Of a DNA stretch of 64,000 bases, positions 36,831 through 45,351 are shown in pieces; positions within the stretch are counted from its first letter, which is position 1; each line of letters starts with the position of its first letter. The stretch lies in contig NZ_JASERL010000002.1 of assembly GCF_030766935.1 (NCBI RefSeq), forward strand, positions 558,001 through 622,000, written 5' to 3'. The notes beneath the pieces were generated by a model. It was not told where the DNA came from. It worked only from the letters and a program-made list of their open reading frames with translations, and ran no database searches. The position numbers were made by a program, and so were the translations under genes. The stretch comes from Streptomyces sp. KL109B. GTDB lineage: Bacteria; Actinomycetota; Actinomycetes; Streptomycetales; Streptomycetaceae.

Positions 36831-38237
36831 TCAGTTCAGGTACTGCGTTGCAGACCGCGCCAGATACGCGCCGTGCCCTGCACGCCCCATGAACTCCCGC
36901 TCGCTGACGACGAGTTCACCACGTGACAGCACCGTCTCCACCCGCCCCACGATCCGCTTCCCCTCGTACGCCGAGTAGTCCACGTTCATGTGATGCGTCT
37001 CCGCGGAGATCGTCTGTTCGGCGTGCGGGTCGTAGATCACGATGTCGGCGTCCGTGCCCGGCGCGATGGTCCCCTTCTTCGGGTAAAGGCCGAACATCCG
37101 CGCAGGCGAGGCGCACGCGATCTCGATCCAGCGCCGCCGCGAGATGTGCCCGTCGACGACAGCCTGGTGCAGCAGGTCCATGCGGTTCTCCACCCCCGGC
37201 ATCCCGTTCGGAATCTTCGAGAAGTCGCCGCGGCCCAGCTCCTTCTGCCCGCTGAAGCAGAACGGACAATGATCGGTGGACACCACCTGCAACTCATTCG
37301 TCCGCAACCCCCGCCACAGCGCCGCCTGATGCTCCTTCGGCCGCAGCGGCGTCGAGCACACATACTTTGCGCCCTCGAACTCCGGCTCCGCCAGGTTGTC
37401 CGTCGACAGGAACAGATACTGCGGACACGTCTCCCCGAACACCGGCAATCCCTCATGCCGCGCCCGCGCCAGCTCCTCCACCGCCTCCTGCGCCGACACA
37501 TGCACCACATACACCGGCGCCCCCGCCACCTGCGCCAGCTTGATCACCCGGTGCGTCGCCTCCGCCTCCAGCAGCGCCTTGCGCACCTCGCCGTGGTAGC
37601 GGGGATCGGTCTCGCCGCGCGCCAGCGCCTGCTCCACCAGGACGTCGATCGCCAGACCGTTCTCCGCGTGCATCATCACCAAGCCACCGTTGTGCTCGGC
37701 CTGTTGCATCGCTCGCAGGATCTGACCGTCGTCGGACAGGAACACCCCCGGATAGGCAGTGAACAGTTTGAACGAGGAGACGCCTTCCGCCAGGAGGCCG
37801 TCCATCTCCTTCAGCGACGACTCGTTCACGTCCGACATGATCATGTGGAAGCCGTAGTCGATCGCGCACTGGCCGTCCGCCTTCGCGTGCCACGCGTCCA
37901 GGCCCTCGCGCAGCGCGCCGCCGCGCGGCTGGATGGCGAAGTCCACGATCGTCGTCGTGCCGCCCCACGCCGCCGCCCGCGTCCCCGTCTCGAACGTGTC
38001 CGAGGCGTACGTGCCACCGAACGGCATCTCCATGTGGGTGTGGCCGTCGACGCCGCCCGGGATGACGTACTTCTGCGAGGCGTCGATGGTGCGCGCGTCC
38101 GTCCAGGACGCGGCGGCGCTGCTGCCGGTGGCCGCGAGGGCGACGACGCGGCCGTCCTCGATGAGGACGTCGGCGTGCGTCTCGTCGGCGGCGGTGACGA
38201 CGAGTCCGCCGCGGATCACTGTACGGACGGCGCTCAT
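36831..38237 (-). CDS. hydA: Dihydropyrimidinase / D-hydantoinase
   Basis: 468 residues, normal for the cyclic amidohydrolase family. Zinc ligands H66 and H68 lie in VDGHTHMEMPFGG, and the carbamylated bridging Lys is K157 in SSFKLFTAYPG. Further metal/active-site segments are MMHAENGLA, VVHVSAQEA and STDHCPFCF. It hydrolyses dihydrouracil, dihydrothymine or 5-substituted hydantoins to N-carbamoyl amino acids. The nitrilase-family enzyme encoded 25 bases upstream would then remove the carbamoyl group. The genes are on one strand with short gaps and probably form an operon ending at the hairpin at 36781. Confidence 0.92.
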   Translation of the reverse strand: MSAVRTVIRGGLVVTAADETHADVLIEDGRVVALAATGSSAAASWTDARTIDASQKYVIPGGVDGHTHMEMPFGGTYASDTFETGTRAAAWGGTTTIVDFAIQPRGGALREGLDAWHAKADGQCAIDYGFHMIMSDVNESSLKEMDGLLAEGVSSFKLFTAYPGVFLSDDGQILRAMQQAEHNGGLVMMHAENGLAIDVLVEQALARGETDPRYHGEVRKALLEAEATHRVIKLAQVAGAPVYVVHVSAQEAVEELARARHEGLPVFGETCPQYLFLSTDNLAEPEFEGAKYVCSTPLRPKEHQAALWRGLRTNELQVVSTDHCPFCFSGQKELGRGDFSKIPNGMPGVENRMDLLHQAVVDGHISRRRWIEIACASPARMFGLYPKKGTIAPGTDADIVIYDPHAEQTISAETHHMNVDYSAYEGKRIVGRVETVLSRGELVVSEREFMGRAGHGAYLARSATQYLN

Positions 38238-38262
38238 GTTCTCCTCCAGGGGTGACGGTGCG

Positions 38263-39105
38263 TCAGGGGCGGGTCAGCGGCTCGTACGCCTGCGGGGCCC
38301 GGTCGCGGTAGAACTGCCAGCGGTCGCGGACCTCGCGCAGCTTCGCCATGTCGAGCTCGCGGACGACGAGTTCGGGCGCCTTGTCGTCGGCGACCTCGCC
38401 CACGAACTGGCCCTCGGGGTCGACGAAGTAGGACGTGCCGTAGAAGTCGTTGTCGCCGTACTCCTCGACTCCTACGCGGTTGATGGCGCCGACGAAGTAC
38501 TCGTTCGCCACCGCGGCCGCCGGCTGTTCCAGTTGCCAGAGGTAGCGGGAGAGGCCGCGGGACGTGGCCGAGGGGTTGAAGACGATCTGGGCGCCTTCGA
38601 GGCCGAGGGCGCGCCAGCCCTCCGGGAAGTGGCGGTCGTAGCAGATGTAGACGCCGATCTTGCCGACGGCGGTGTCGAAGACGGGCCAGCCGCTGTTGCC
38701 GCCGCGGAAGTAGAACTTCTCCCAGAAGCCCTTGACCTGCGGGATGTGGGTCTTGCGGTACTTGCCGATGTAGCTGCCGTCGGCGTCGATCACGGCGGCC
38801 GTGTTGTAGAGGACGCCCGGCTGCTCCTCCTCGTAGACGGGCAGGACGAGGACGATGCCGTGTTCGCGGGCGAGGGCCTGGAAGCGCTGGACGACCGGGC
38901 CTTCCGGGACGGACTCGGCGTACTCGTAGAACTTGGCGTCCTGCACCTGGCAGAAGTACGGGCCGTAGAACAGCTCCTGGAAGCAGAGGACTTGGGCGCC
39001 CTGGGCGGCGGCGTCGCGGACCGCCTGCTCGTGCACCTTGATCATGGATTCCTTGTCGCCGGTCCATGCGGTCTGGAAGATGGCGGCGCGGATCACGGGG
39101 CTCAT
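38263..39105 (-). CDS. Nitrilase-superfamily N-carbamoyl amino acid hydrolase (beta-ureidopropionase type)
   Basis: 280 residues with the Glu-Lys-Cys triad: E44 in CFQELFYGPY, K118 in KYRKTHIPQ and C155 in VYICYDRHFPEGWR. The C-x-D-R-x-F-P-E-G signature matches beta-ureidopropionases and N-carbamoyl hydrolases. It would convert N-carbamoyl-beta-alanine (or N-carbamoyl amino acids) into the free amino acid, CO2 and ammonia after HydA. A cytoplasmic location is expected, as no signal peptide is seen. The next gene upstream is the broken PucR regulator, 128 bases away. Confidence 0.88.
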   Translation of the reverse strand: MSPVIRAAIFQTAWTGDKESMIKVHEQAVRDAAAQGAQVLCFQELFYGPYFCQVQDAKFYEYAESVPEGPVVQRFQALAREHGIVLVLPVYEEEQPGVLYNTAAVIDADGSYIGKYRKTHIPQVKGFWEKFYFRGGNSGWPVFDTAVGKIGVYICYDRHFPEGWRALGLEGAQIVFNPSATSRGLSRYLWQLEQPAAAVANEYFVGAINRVGVEEYGDNDFYGTSYFVDPEGQFVGEVADDKAPELVVRELDMAKLREVRDRWQFYRDRAPQAYEPLTRP

Positions 39106-39233
39106 CGGGACCTCCCGGGGTTCGGTGGTGGGTCAGACGGTAGAGGGTCGGGGCCCGGTGGCCGAGGCGCAGCGTGTCACGTGTGGGCGCGCGTCGCGTT
39201 GCACGGTGTCACGCAGGCATGGGGGGCGTGGGG

Positions 39234-40818
39234 TCATGGGTCCGCCTGCGCGTCGTGGGCGAGCAGGGCCAGGTGGACGGACGCGGCCTGTTCGAAGTCG
39301 TCGAGGTCGATGCCGAGCAGGGTCTCTATGGACTCAAGGCGGCGGTAGAGGGCGGGGCGGCTCATGTGGGTGAGGTGGGCGGGCGGTGCGGGACTTGTTG
39401 CGGCCGGTGGAGAAGTAGGCGCGCAGGACGGGGAGGAGGCATTCGGCCTCGCCGTTGCTGTCGGGTGCCAGGATGGGGGCCAACTCCCGTTCTGAGAAGG
39501 CCTGTACGCGGGGGTCGTCACGCAACTGCCGGACCAGGCCCCGGAGTCGTACGTCGCCGTTCCTGACCACCGGCGGGAGGCCGGGCGGCGTCCCGGCGAC
39601 GGCGTCGGCGACGTGCAGCGCCTCGCGCAGCGCCTCCGGCACGTCTTCCCAGGTGGTGCGGGCGGGGCCGGCCGCGACCACGGCGCGCGCGTCGCCGGTC
39701 TCGGCGCGCAGTCGGTCCGCGAAGTGGGCGGCGAGGGCGTCGGGGTCCTGGTCGCGGGCGAGGCCGAGGAGGACGGCGGTGGCGGTGGCGGTGGCGGTGG
39801 CGGTGGCGCCGTCGGCCAGTTCGGCTACGAGGCCAGGTAGGCCCAACAGACGTAGGAGGCGGGTGAGTTGGGGTGGTGAGGAGTCGCGTACGGCGAGGGG
39901 GAGGAAAGTGCGGCGGTTCACCGGGAGGCCCGCCGCGCGGGCGCGGGGCAGCAGGCTGCGGGGTGGCACGGCACCGGAGAGCAGGTCGGTGAGCAGGCTG
40001 CGCGCCGACTGCTCCTCCCAGCTCGGGCCGCAGGTCCCGGTCAGCATGTGGTGCAGCACCAGCGCCTCCGCCGCCCGGTCCGCGAGCAGCCGCCCCGACG
40101 CGCCATCGCCGCGGTGTCCGCACAGGACGACGGAGCCCCAGCGTTCGCCGCGGCCGCCGAGTTCGGCGCGGATCCAGCCCTCGCCGTCGACGCCGCCGGG
40201 CTGGCGCGCGATGCGGTTCCAGTCGCGCAACACGTCGTCGACGGCGGGGCGTTCACCGGCCGTGGCGAGGACGCGGTGGGCGAGGTTGGTGAGGACGACC
40301 GGGCAGCCGCCGTGGGCGGCGATCTCGTCGAGGAGGGCCTGTAGCGGGGCGCCGGACGTGATGAGCGCGGTGAGCGCGGTGCGGACGCCTTCGGAGAGGC
40401 TGACGGCTGCGAACTTCCTTCGTACGAGCCGGGATTGGACCTCTTCCGTCAGCTCGGCGAAGGGGAACGGGCGGTGCAGCACCACCATGGGCAGACCGTG
40501 CCGTTCCGCGGCGCGGCGCATGCACTCCGGGGAGGACGGGAAGGCGCGGCCGAGGCCAAGGACGAGGGCGGCGGCCTCGGCGCGGTGCAGGGAGTCGATG
40601 TACTCGGCCTGCCGCCGCTCGTCGCCCGCGAGCAGCACGCCCGTGGTGAGGACGAGTTCGCCGCCGCTGAGCATGACGCCGACGTCGGCGGCCTCGGCGA
40701 CGTGCACCCAGCGCACGGGGCGGTCGAGGTGGTGTGCCGCGGCCACCACCTCGGGGTCGCCCGCGGCGATGCGGTCGAGGGCGAGTATCTGGCGGACGGA
40801 GAGGGTGTGCGTGGACAT
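39234..40818 (-). pseudogene. pucR: PucR-family regulator, frameshifted before its HTH
   Basis: From ATG 40818 the frame encodes a PucR N-terminal domain (LALDRIAAGDPEVVAAAHHL..., GGELVLTTGVLLAG) and a GGDEF-like middle region. It reaches the start of the C-terminal PucR-type helix-turn-helix at LLPVLRAYFSTGRNKSRTA, then becomes Pro/His/Arg-rich and stops at 39334. A neighbouring frame continues AHLTHMSRPALYRRLESIET, then LLGIDLDDFEQAASVHLALL to 39234, the expected end of the HTH. One extra base in the C-rich run at about 39379-39386 accounts for it. A GGCGGT hexamer repeat (39775-39804) encodes T-A dipeptides. It would have controlled the flanking catabolic genes. Confidence 0.8.
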
Positions 40819-40888
40819 GTGCGGGGCTCCCTCGTGTGGAGCGGCTACCCGGTGAGCGGTCTCGGGGCTCTGCCCCGGCTCCCGCTCC

Positions 40889-42202
40889 TCAATCGCCGGA
40901 GGGGCTGATACCGCGCAACGCCCGCTCCAACACCCCCGCCCCCTCCTCCGCCTCCGCCACCGTCAACGACATCGGCGGTGCGATCCGCAGCACACTCGAA
41001 TCGTGCCCGCCACCCTTCCCGATCAACAGCCCCTGCGCGCGGCAGGATTCGAGAACGTCGGCCGCGCCGGGCCCCGCCCCCGACTCCTCCAGCTCCACGC
41101 CGATCATCAGGCCACGGCCTCGTACCTCCCGCACACCGGGCGCGTTCGCGGCGATCGCCCGCAGCCGCTCGATGAGCAGCCCGCCCACCCGTCGGGCATT
41201 GCCCTGGAGGTCGTGCTCCAGCAGGTACGAGAGGTTGGCGAGGCCCGCGGCCATGGTGATCGGGGAGCCGCCGAACGTCGAAATGGAGTTGGCGTCAAGG
41301 CAGTTCATGACGTCGGCGCGGGCGACGACGCCGCCGATGGACATGCCGTTGCCGATGCCCTTGGCGAAGGTGAGGATGTCCGGCGGCCCGGACTGGCCGT
41401 GCGCCTGCCAGCCCCAGAAGTGCTCGCCGGTGCGGCCCCAGCCCGTCTGCACCTCGTCCGTGATCCACAGGATGCCGTGCTCGTTCAGGACGTCGCGGAA
41501 CGCCGCGTACAGCCCGTCGGGCGGGGAAGTGAAGCCGCCGACGCCCTGGATGGGTTCGGCGATGAGGGCGGCCACATCGCCGCGGGTCTGGCCGAGCATG
41601 TCGCGCAGGTCGGCGACGCAGGCGTCGATGAACTCGGCGTCGGAGAGACGGGCGTAGGGCCCGCGGCCGCGCACGCCCCCGTGCACGTACAGCGTCTGGA
41701 GCGGGGAGAGGCTGGTGGGCGACCAGCCCGTGTTGCCCGTGATGCCGACCGCGGAGAAGGAACGCCCGTGATAGCTGTTGCGCATCGCCAGGATCTGGTT
41801 GGAGCGGCGGTACGCGGTGGCGAGCAGCAGGGCCGTGTCGTTGGCCTCGGTGCCGGACGTCGTGAAGAAGACGCGGGCGTCCGGGATTCCGGACAACTGG
41901 GCGACGCGCTCGGCGAGTTCGACCATCGGCCGGTTCAGGTAGAGCGTCGAGGAGTGGATGATGCGGCCGGCCTGCTCGCTCACCGCCTTGGCGACCTCGG
42001 GCAGCGCGTGCGCCGTCATGGTGGTGAGGATGCCGCCGAAGAAGTCGAGGTACTTGTTCCCCTCGGCGTCCCAGACGTGCCGGCCCTCGCCGTGCGTCAG
42101 CTCGATCGGGGCGTCGTAGTACAGGGCGAGCCAGTCCGGCAGGACGTCGCGGTGGCGGTCGTGCAGAGAGGCTCGGGAGGGGGCGGCGGTCATCGACAAC
42201 AC
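40889..42202 (-). CDS. Class III PLP-dependent aminotransferase (beta-alanine/omega-amino acid type)
   Basis: 437 residues with subgroup III aminotransferase features: FFTTSGTEANDTALLLAT (phosphate cup), ITDEVQTGWGRTGEHFWGW (Asp binding the pyridine nitrogen), and the Schiff-base Lys in LTFAKGIGNGMSIGG. In this setting it would transaminate beta-alanine or beta-aminoisobutyrate released by the nitrilase-type enzyme, passing carbon to the semialdehyde. It is the first gene of the minus-strand catabolic group. A 14-bp inverted repeat lies 17-30 bases upstream of the ATG. Confidence 0.88.
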   Translation of the reverse strand: MLSMTAAPSRASLHDRHRDVLPDWLALYYDAPIELTHGEGRHVWDAEGNKYLDFFGGILTTMTAHALPEVAKAVSEQAGRIIHSSTLYLNRPMVELAERVAQLSGIPDARVFFTTSGTEANDTALLLATAYRRSNQILAMRNSYHGRSFSAVGITGNTGWSPTSLSPLQTLYVHGGVRGRGPYARLSDAEFIDACVADLRDMLGQTRGDVAALIAEPIQGVGGFTSPPDGLYAAFRDVLNEHGILWITDEVQTGWGRTGEHFWGWQAHGQSGPPDILTFAKGIGNGMSIGGVVARADVMNCLDANSISTFGGSPITMAAGLANLSYLLEHDLQGNARRVGGLLIERLRAIAANAPGVREVRGRGLMIGVELEESGAGPGAADVLESCRAQGLLIGKGGGHDSSVLRIAPPMSLTVAEAEEGAGVLERALRGISPSGD

Positions 42203-42218
42203 TCCTTTTCCTTACATC

Positions 42219-42232
42219 TCTACGCACGTAGA
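42219..42232. promoter_or_regulatory. Inverted repeat upstream of the aminotransferase gene
   Basis: TCTACG-CA-CGTAGA is a 14-bp dyad centred 23 bases before the ATG at 42202, in a good position for repressor or PucR binding. It differs from the palindrome at 4404-4417, so the two ends of the catabolic set do not share this operator. Confidence 0.5.
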
Positions 42233-42330
42233 AGGTCGATCGAACGTAAGCCTCCTGGAAGGGCTTGCCAAGGGCATCGTCGGCAACCCGCTGGATCGAC
42301 GGGCGCCCGGCACCCGTGCGGGTGACGGTT

Positions 42331-42420
42331 CAGTGCGGTTCGGTTCGGCTCAGTGCGGCTCAGTGCGGCTCAGTGCTCTTCAGTGCGGTCCAGTGCAGTC
42401 CAGCGCGGTTCAGTGCGCGA
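42331..42420. repeat. 10-bp tandem repeat array, nine units
   Basis: Degenerate copies of CAGTGCGGYT follow each other exactly every 10 bases, with one diverged unit at 42341-42350. The last unit overlaps the stop codon of the 42410-43816 gene. A 10-bp period puts every copy on one face of the helix. Confidence 0.8.
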
Positions 42421-43816
42421 GTCCCGCGACGCGCAGGGCGTGCACCACGTCCCAGTAGCGCTCGTCGGAGATCCGGCGGGCCGCGTCGAGGAGCAGTGGG
42501 ACCAGGCGGTCCGGGGCGCCGCGCGCGCTGTCGGCGGCCTCTTCGGGGGTACGGCCGCGGACGTACGCGTCGAGGAGTGTGCGGACCTCGCGGTGCCGGC
42601 CCTCCGCGTCGAGCCGGCCCACGGCGTCACCGAACTCGCCCGGGGGCCTGCCCATGCCCTGGCGCAGCAGCTGCCGTCCGTCGGTGGCGCGGCCCGCGGC
42701 GGCCAGCGCGTCGGCGGCCTCGACCAGGCGGTCGGGCGGCAGCGACGCGGCCTCCCACAACAGGGTGGCCCAGTCGGTACCGAGCCCGGCATGCTGCAAC
42801 TCATCGGCCAGCAACGGAAGTTGCGCACTCGGCCCGGAGGCCGCCCCTACGAGCACCACGTGCGCCTCACCACTGCGGCCCGCGGCGCGGTGCCGCGCGA
42901 GGAGGGCGACCGTCGCCGCGACGTGAATGCGGGCGGTGGCGTCGATCCGGGGTGGCTCCGCGGCGGGCTCCGCCCCTTCGCCCGACCCCGGCGCGGCGCC
43001 GGCGAATCGTGCGCCGGTGGGGGGTGGTGGGGTGGTGGGGGCTGATGCCGGCGGGGCGGTGGGCTCCGGTGGGGCTACGGCTACCGGATTCGGGTTCGGG
43101 TTCGGGTTCGGGTTTGGTACCGATCCCGGATACGGCTCCGGGGCCGGGGCCGGGGCCTGCGACGGCATTCCGGCGAAACGGGCGCTGACCCGGGGGCGGC
43201 GTTTGCGTCCCTTGGAGGACGGGGCGGGCGCGACAGCCGGAGCGGGATCGGGGGTAGGGGTAGGGGTAGGGGTAGGGGTAGGGGTAGGGGTAGGGGTAGG
43301 GGCGGGGGTCGGTGTCAACTCGGCCAGCCGTGCCCCGAGTTCAGCGATTCGTGCCGTCGCGCGCTCGTGGTCGTCGTGGGCCCATGCGAGACCGAGGCGG
43401 ACCTCGTCGGCCTCCGTCTCGCCGGTGGCGGCGTCCAGGCGCGCGCCGAGTTCATGGAGGCGGCGCGCCGCGTACCGCCGTTCGCGCGCCATTACGTCGA
43501 GCCGGTCGGCGAGCCGTTCGCGCCCGCCGGGGCCTGCGTCGTGGGCGTGCGCGGACGCGCGGTGCAGGGCACGGGCGCGGGCCGCCTCACGTTCGGCGTG
43601 TCCGGCGCCCACGGCGGCCGCGAGGTCCTTCAGCAGCGACTCCACCACGTCCCAGGGCGGCACCTCGACGCCGTCGAGGCAGGCCCGCATGCCGTCGGAG
43701 TCCCGCTGCCAGAAGACGCCGCACCAGCCCGCGCGTTGATCGAGGCGGGCGTTGAGCCCTTGCAGATAGGTCGCGAAGTCCCGTACCCGGTCCGGGAGTT
43801 GTCCCACGTCCGCCAC
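42410..43816 (-). CDS. Conserved low-complexity protein, function unknown
   Basis: 468 residues. The first 90 (FATYLQGLNARLDQRAGWCGVFWQRDSDGMRACLDGVEVPPWDVVESLLKDL) resemble the N-terminal region of large Streptomyces regulators that measure a folded helical unit, but no clear DNA-binding motif is seen. Residues about 90-170 form an Arg/Ala-rich coiled region. Then comes a T-P run (from a GGGGTA repeat) and a P-N run (from a CGGGTT repeat at 43091-43116). The C-terminal 170 residues are Ala-rich helices (HVVLVGAASGPSAQLPLLADEL). It is probably cytoplasmic. I do not recognise a function. Confidence 0.6.
   Translation of the reverse strand: MADVGQLPDRVRDFATYLQGLNARLDQRAGWCGVFWQRDSDGMRACLDGVEVPPWDVVESLLKDLAAAVGAGHAEREAARARALHRASAHAHDAGPGGRERLADRLDVMARERRYAARRLHELGARLDAATGETEADEVRLGLAWAHDDHERATARIAELGARLAELTPTPAPTPTPTPTPTPTPTPTPDPAPAVAPAPSSKGRKRRPRVSARFAGMPSQAPAPAPEPYPGSVPNPNPNPNPNPVAVAPPEPTAPPASAPTTPPPPTGARFAGAAPGSGEGAEPAAEPPRIDATARIHVAATVALLARHRAAGRSGEAHVVLVGAASGPSAQLPLLADELQHAGLGTDWATLLWEAASLPPDRLVEAADALAAAGRATDGRQLLRQGMGRPPGEFGDAVGRLDAEGRHREVRTLLDAYVRGRTPEEAADSARGAPDRLVPLLLDAARRISDERYWDVVHALRVAGLAH
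43251..43302. repeat. GGGGTA hexamer array (eight units), G-quadruplex candidate
   Basis: Eight consecutive GGGGTA units and a closing GGGG lie on the + strand within the minus-strand gene 42410-43816, where they encode P-T dipeptides. Four or more G4 tracts with two-base loops are a textbook quadruplex-forming arrangement, and they sit on the template strand. Confidence 0.9.
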
Positions 43817-43966
43817 ACGTCCGCCGATCGTCGCGTCCTGGAGCCTTACGCTCCGGAAGCAAACACCTCGCGTGTTACGGGCGCGCTACGCACGCTTTTC
43901 AGGGCGAACACCGAGGCAGGCGCCATACGGGCGCCATACGGGCGTCATGCGGGCGTCATGCGGGCG

Positions 43967-44218
43967 TCACGCGGGCGTCAGCGCGCAGTGCGCCACCAGC
44001 TCGTCCATGGAGAGGCCCAGCTCGCGGGCGAGCGCGGCGACGGTGAAGAAGGCCGGGGTGGGCGCCCGCCCCGTCTCGATCTTGCGCAGCGTCTCGACGG
44101 AGACGCCCGCGCCCGCGGCCACCTCCGTCATGCTGCGCCCGAGCCGCGCCTCGCGCAGCAGGCGGCCGAGGCGTTCGCCGCGTTCGCGCTCTTCGGGGGT
44201 CAAGGGGGTTCGGACCAT
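43967..44218 (-). CDS. XRE-family helix-turn-helix regulator
   Basis: 83 residues consisting of a single HTH_XRE domain: LGRLLREARLGRSMTEVAAGAGVSVETLRKIETGRAPTP, then FFTVAALARELGLSMDEL. It is divergently transcribed from map, with a 62-base gap that contains a dyad overlapping the predicted map -10. It probably represses map and itself. ATG 44218 is the only good start. Confidence 0.8.
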   Translation of the reverse strand: MVRTPLTPEERERGERLGRLLREARLGRSMTEVAAGAGVSVETLRKIETGRAPTPAFFTVAALARELGLSMDELVAHCALTPA

Positions 44219-44248
44219 GCCGCCATGCTACCCGAGCCCGTATTCTCG

Positions 44249-44273
44249 TACCGGATTTAAATACCGGTATAGT
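44249..44273 (+). promoter_or_regulatory. Operator and -10 region between the XRE gene and map
   Basis: TACCGG and CCGGTA arms around a 9-bp AT-rich centre (44249-44269) form a 21-bp dyad, with a perfect inner palindrome ATACCGGTAT at 44261-44270. TATAGT (44268-44273) overlaps it and lies 7 bases before the map ATG, so the map mRNA may be leaderless. The -35 region is poor. Confidence 0.55.
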
Positions 44274-44280
44274 TATTGGC

Positions 44281-45048
44281 ATGGTGGAACTGAAGACGGA
44301 TACATCGATCGACGCGATGCGGGAGGCGGGGCGGGTCGTGGCCGACGCGCTGGCCGCCGTCCGGGAGCGGGCGGACGTGGGCGTGAGCCTGCTGGAGCTG
44401 GACGAGGTGGCACGTGAGGTGCTGCGCGGGGCGGGCGCGACGTCACCCTTCCTCGGCTATCGGCCGAGCTTCGCGCCGACCCCCTTCCCGGCGGTGATCT
44501 GCGCGTCCGTGAACGACGCGATCGTGCACGGGATTCCGACCGGGTACCGGTTGCGGGACGGCGACCTCGTGTCGATCGACTGCGGGGCGGAACTGGGTGG
44601 TTGGGCGGGTGACTCCGCGATCAGCTTTACGGTGGGTACGCCGCGCCCCGAGGACGTACGGCTCGTCGAGACGGCGGAGCGGGCGCTGGCGGCGGGGATC
44701 GCGGCGGCGGTCGTCGGGAACCGGATCGGGGACATCGCGCACGCGATCGGGAGCGTGTGCCGGGAGGCCGGGTACGGGATCCCGGAGGGGTTCGGCGGTC
44801 ATGGCATCGGGCGCCGGATGCACGAGGATCCGGCGGTGCCGAACGAGGGCCGGCCGGGTCGTGGCATGCGTCTGCGTCCCGGCATGGCCCTGGCCATCGA
44901 GCCGATGCTGATCGGGGGCGGCCGGGACGGCTACCACGAGGCGGCGGACGGCTGGACGCTCCGCACCAACGACGCCTCCCGCGCCGCCCACGCGGAGCAC
45001 TCCGTGGCGGTCACGGAGGCCGGCCCACGGATCCTGACTGCACGCTAG
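44281..45048 (+). CDS. map: Type I methionine aminopeptidase
   Basis: 255 residues with the pita-bread fold metal ligands: two Asp in VSIDCGAELGGWAGDSAISF, His in GFGGHGIGRRMHEDP, Glu in AIEPML and Glu in AHAEHSVAV. It removes the initiator Met from new proteins. No N-terminal extension or SH3 linker is present. There is no Shine-Dalgarno sequence before ATG 44281, which fits leaderless translation from the adjacent -10 box. Because an XRE repressor gene is divergent, this may be an accessory, regulated copy rather than the housekeeping one in the ribosomal protein operon. Confidence 0.88.
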   Translation: MVELKTDTSIDAMREAGRVVADALAAVRERADVGVSLLELDEVAREVLRGAGATSPFLGYRPSFAPTPFPAVICASVNDAIVHGIPTGYRLRDGDLVSIDCGAELGGWAGDSAISFTVGTPRPEDVRLVETAERALAAGIAAAVVGNRIGDIAHAIGSVCREAGYGIPEGFGGHGIGRRMHEDPAVPNEGRPGRGMRLRPGMALAIEPMLIGGGRDGYHEAADGWTLRTNDASRAAHAEHSVAVTEAGPRILTAR

Positions 45049-45351
45049 CCCCGCGTCGCGCGACACCGGGGACCCGGTCGCCGCACCGTGCCCGGGCGGT
45101 GGCCTCCGTCGCGCGGCACCGGGGCCCGCCTTGCCCACCCTGCCGCCCCAGGCGGCAGATTGCCCAAGGCGCTTACGGCCCCACGTCGGACCGACGCCCC
45201 CGGAGGGGGCGGGTGGGTGGGAGATGGGCGGCGATCCACGGGTGGGCCAAATAGAGCCCCTGCGGCGATTGAGCAGCGGGGTCCGGGGCGGAGCCCCGCG
45301 GCGTAGGACGGTCAACCGCCACCCACCACCCGGTGCCCCCCGTGGCGTGGG
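45049..45351. other. Convergent gap between map and ggt
   Basis: 303 bases. It contains only short GC-rich imperfect hairpins (for example around 45280-45298), which may serve as terminators for the converging genes. No gene is supportable. Confidence 0.5.

Noticed and set aside
42331..43302. Tandem arrays considered as a CRISPR
   Set aside because: Units are 6-10 bp and contiguous with no spacers; no cas gene is present.
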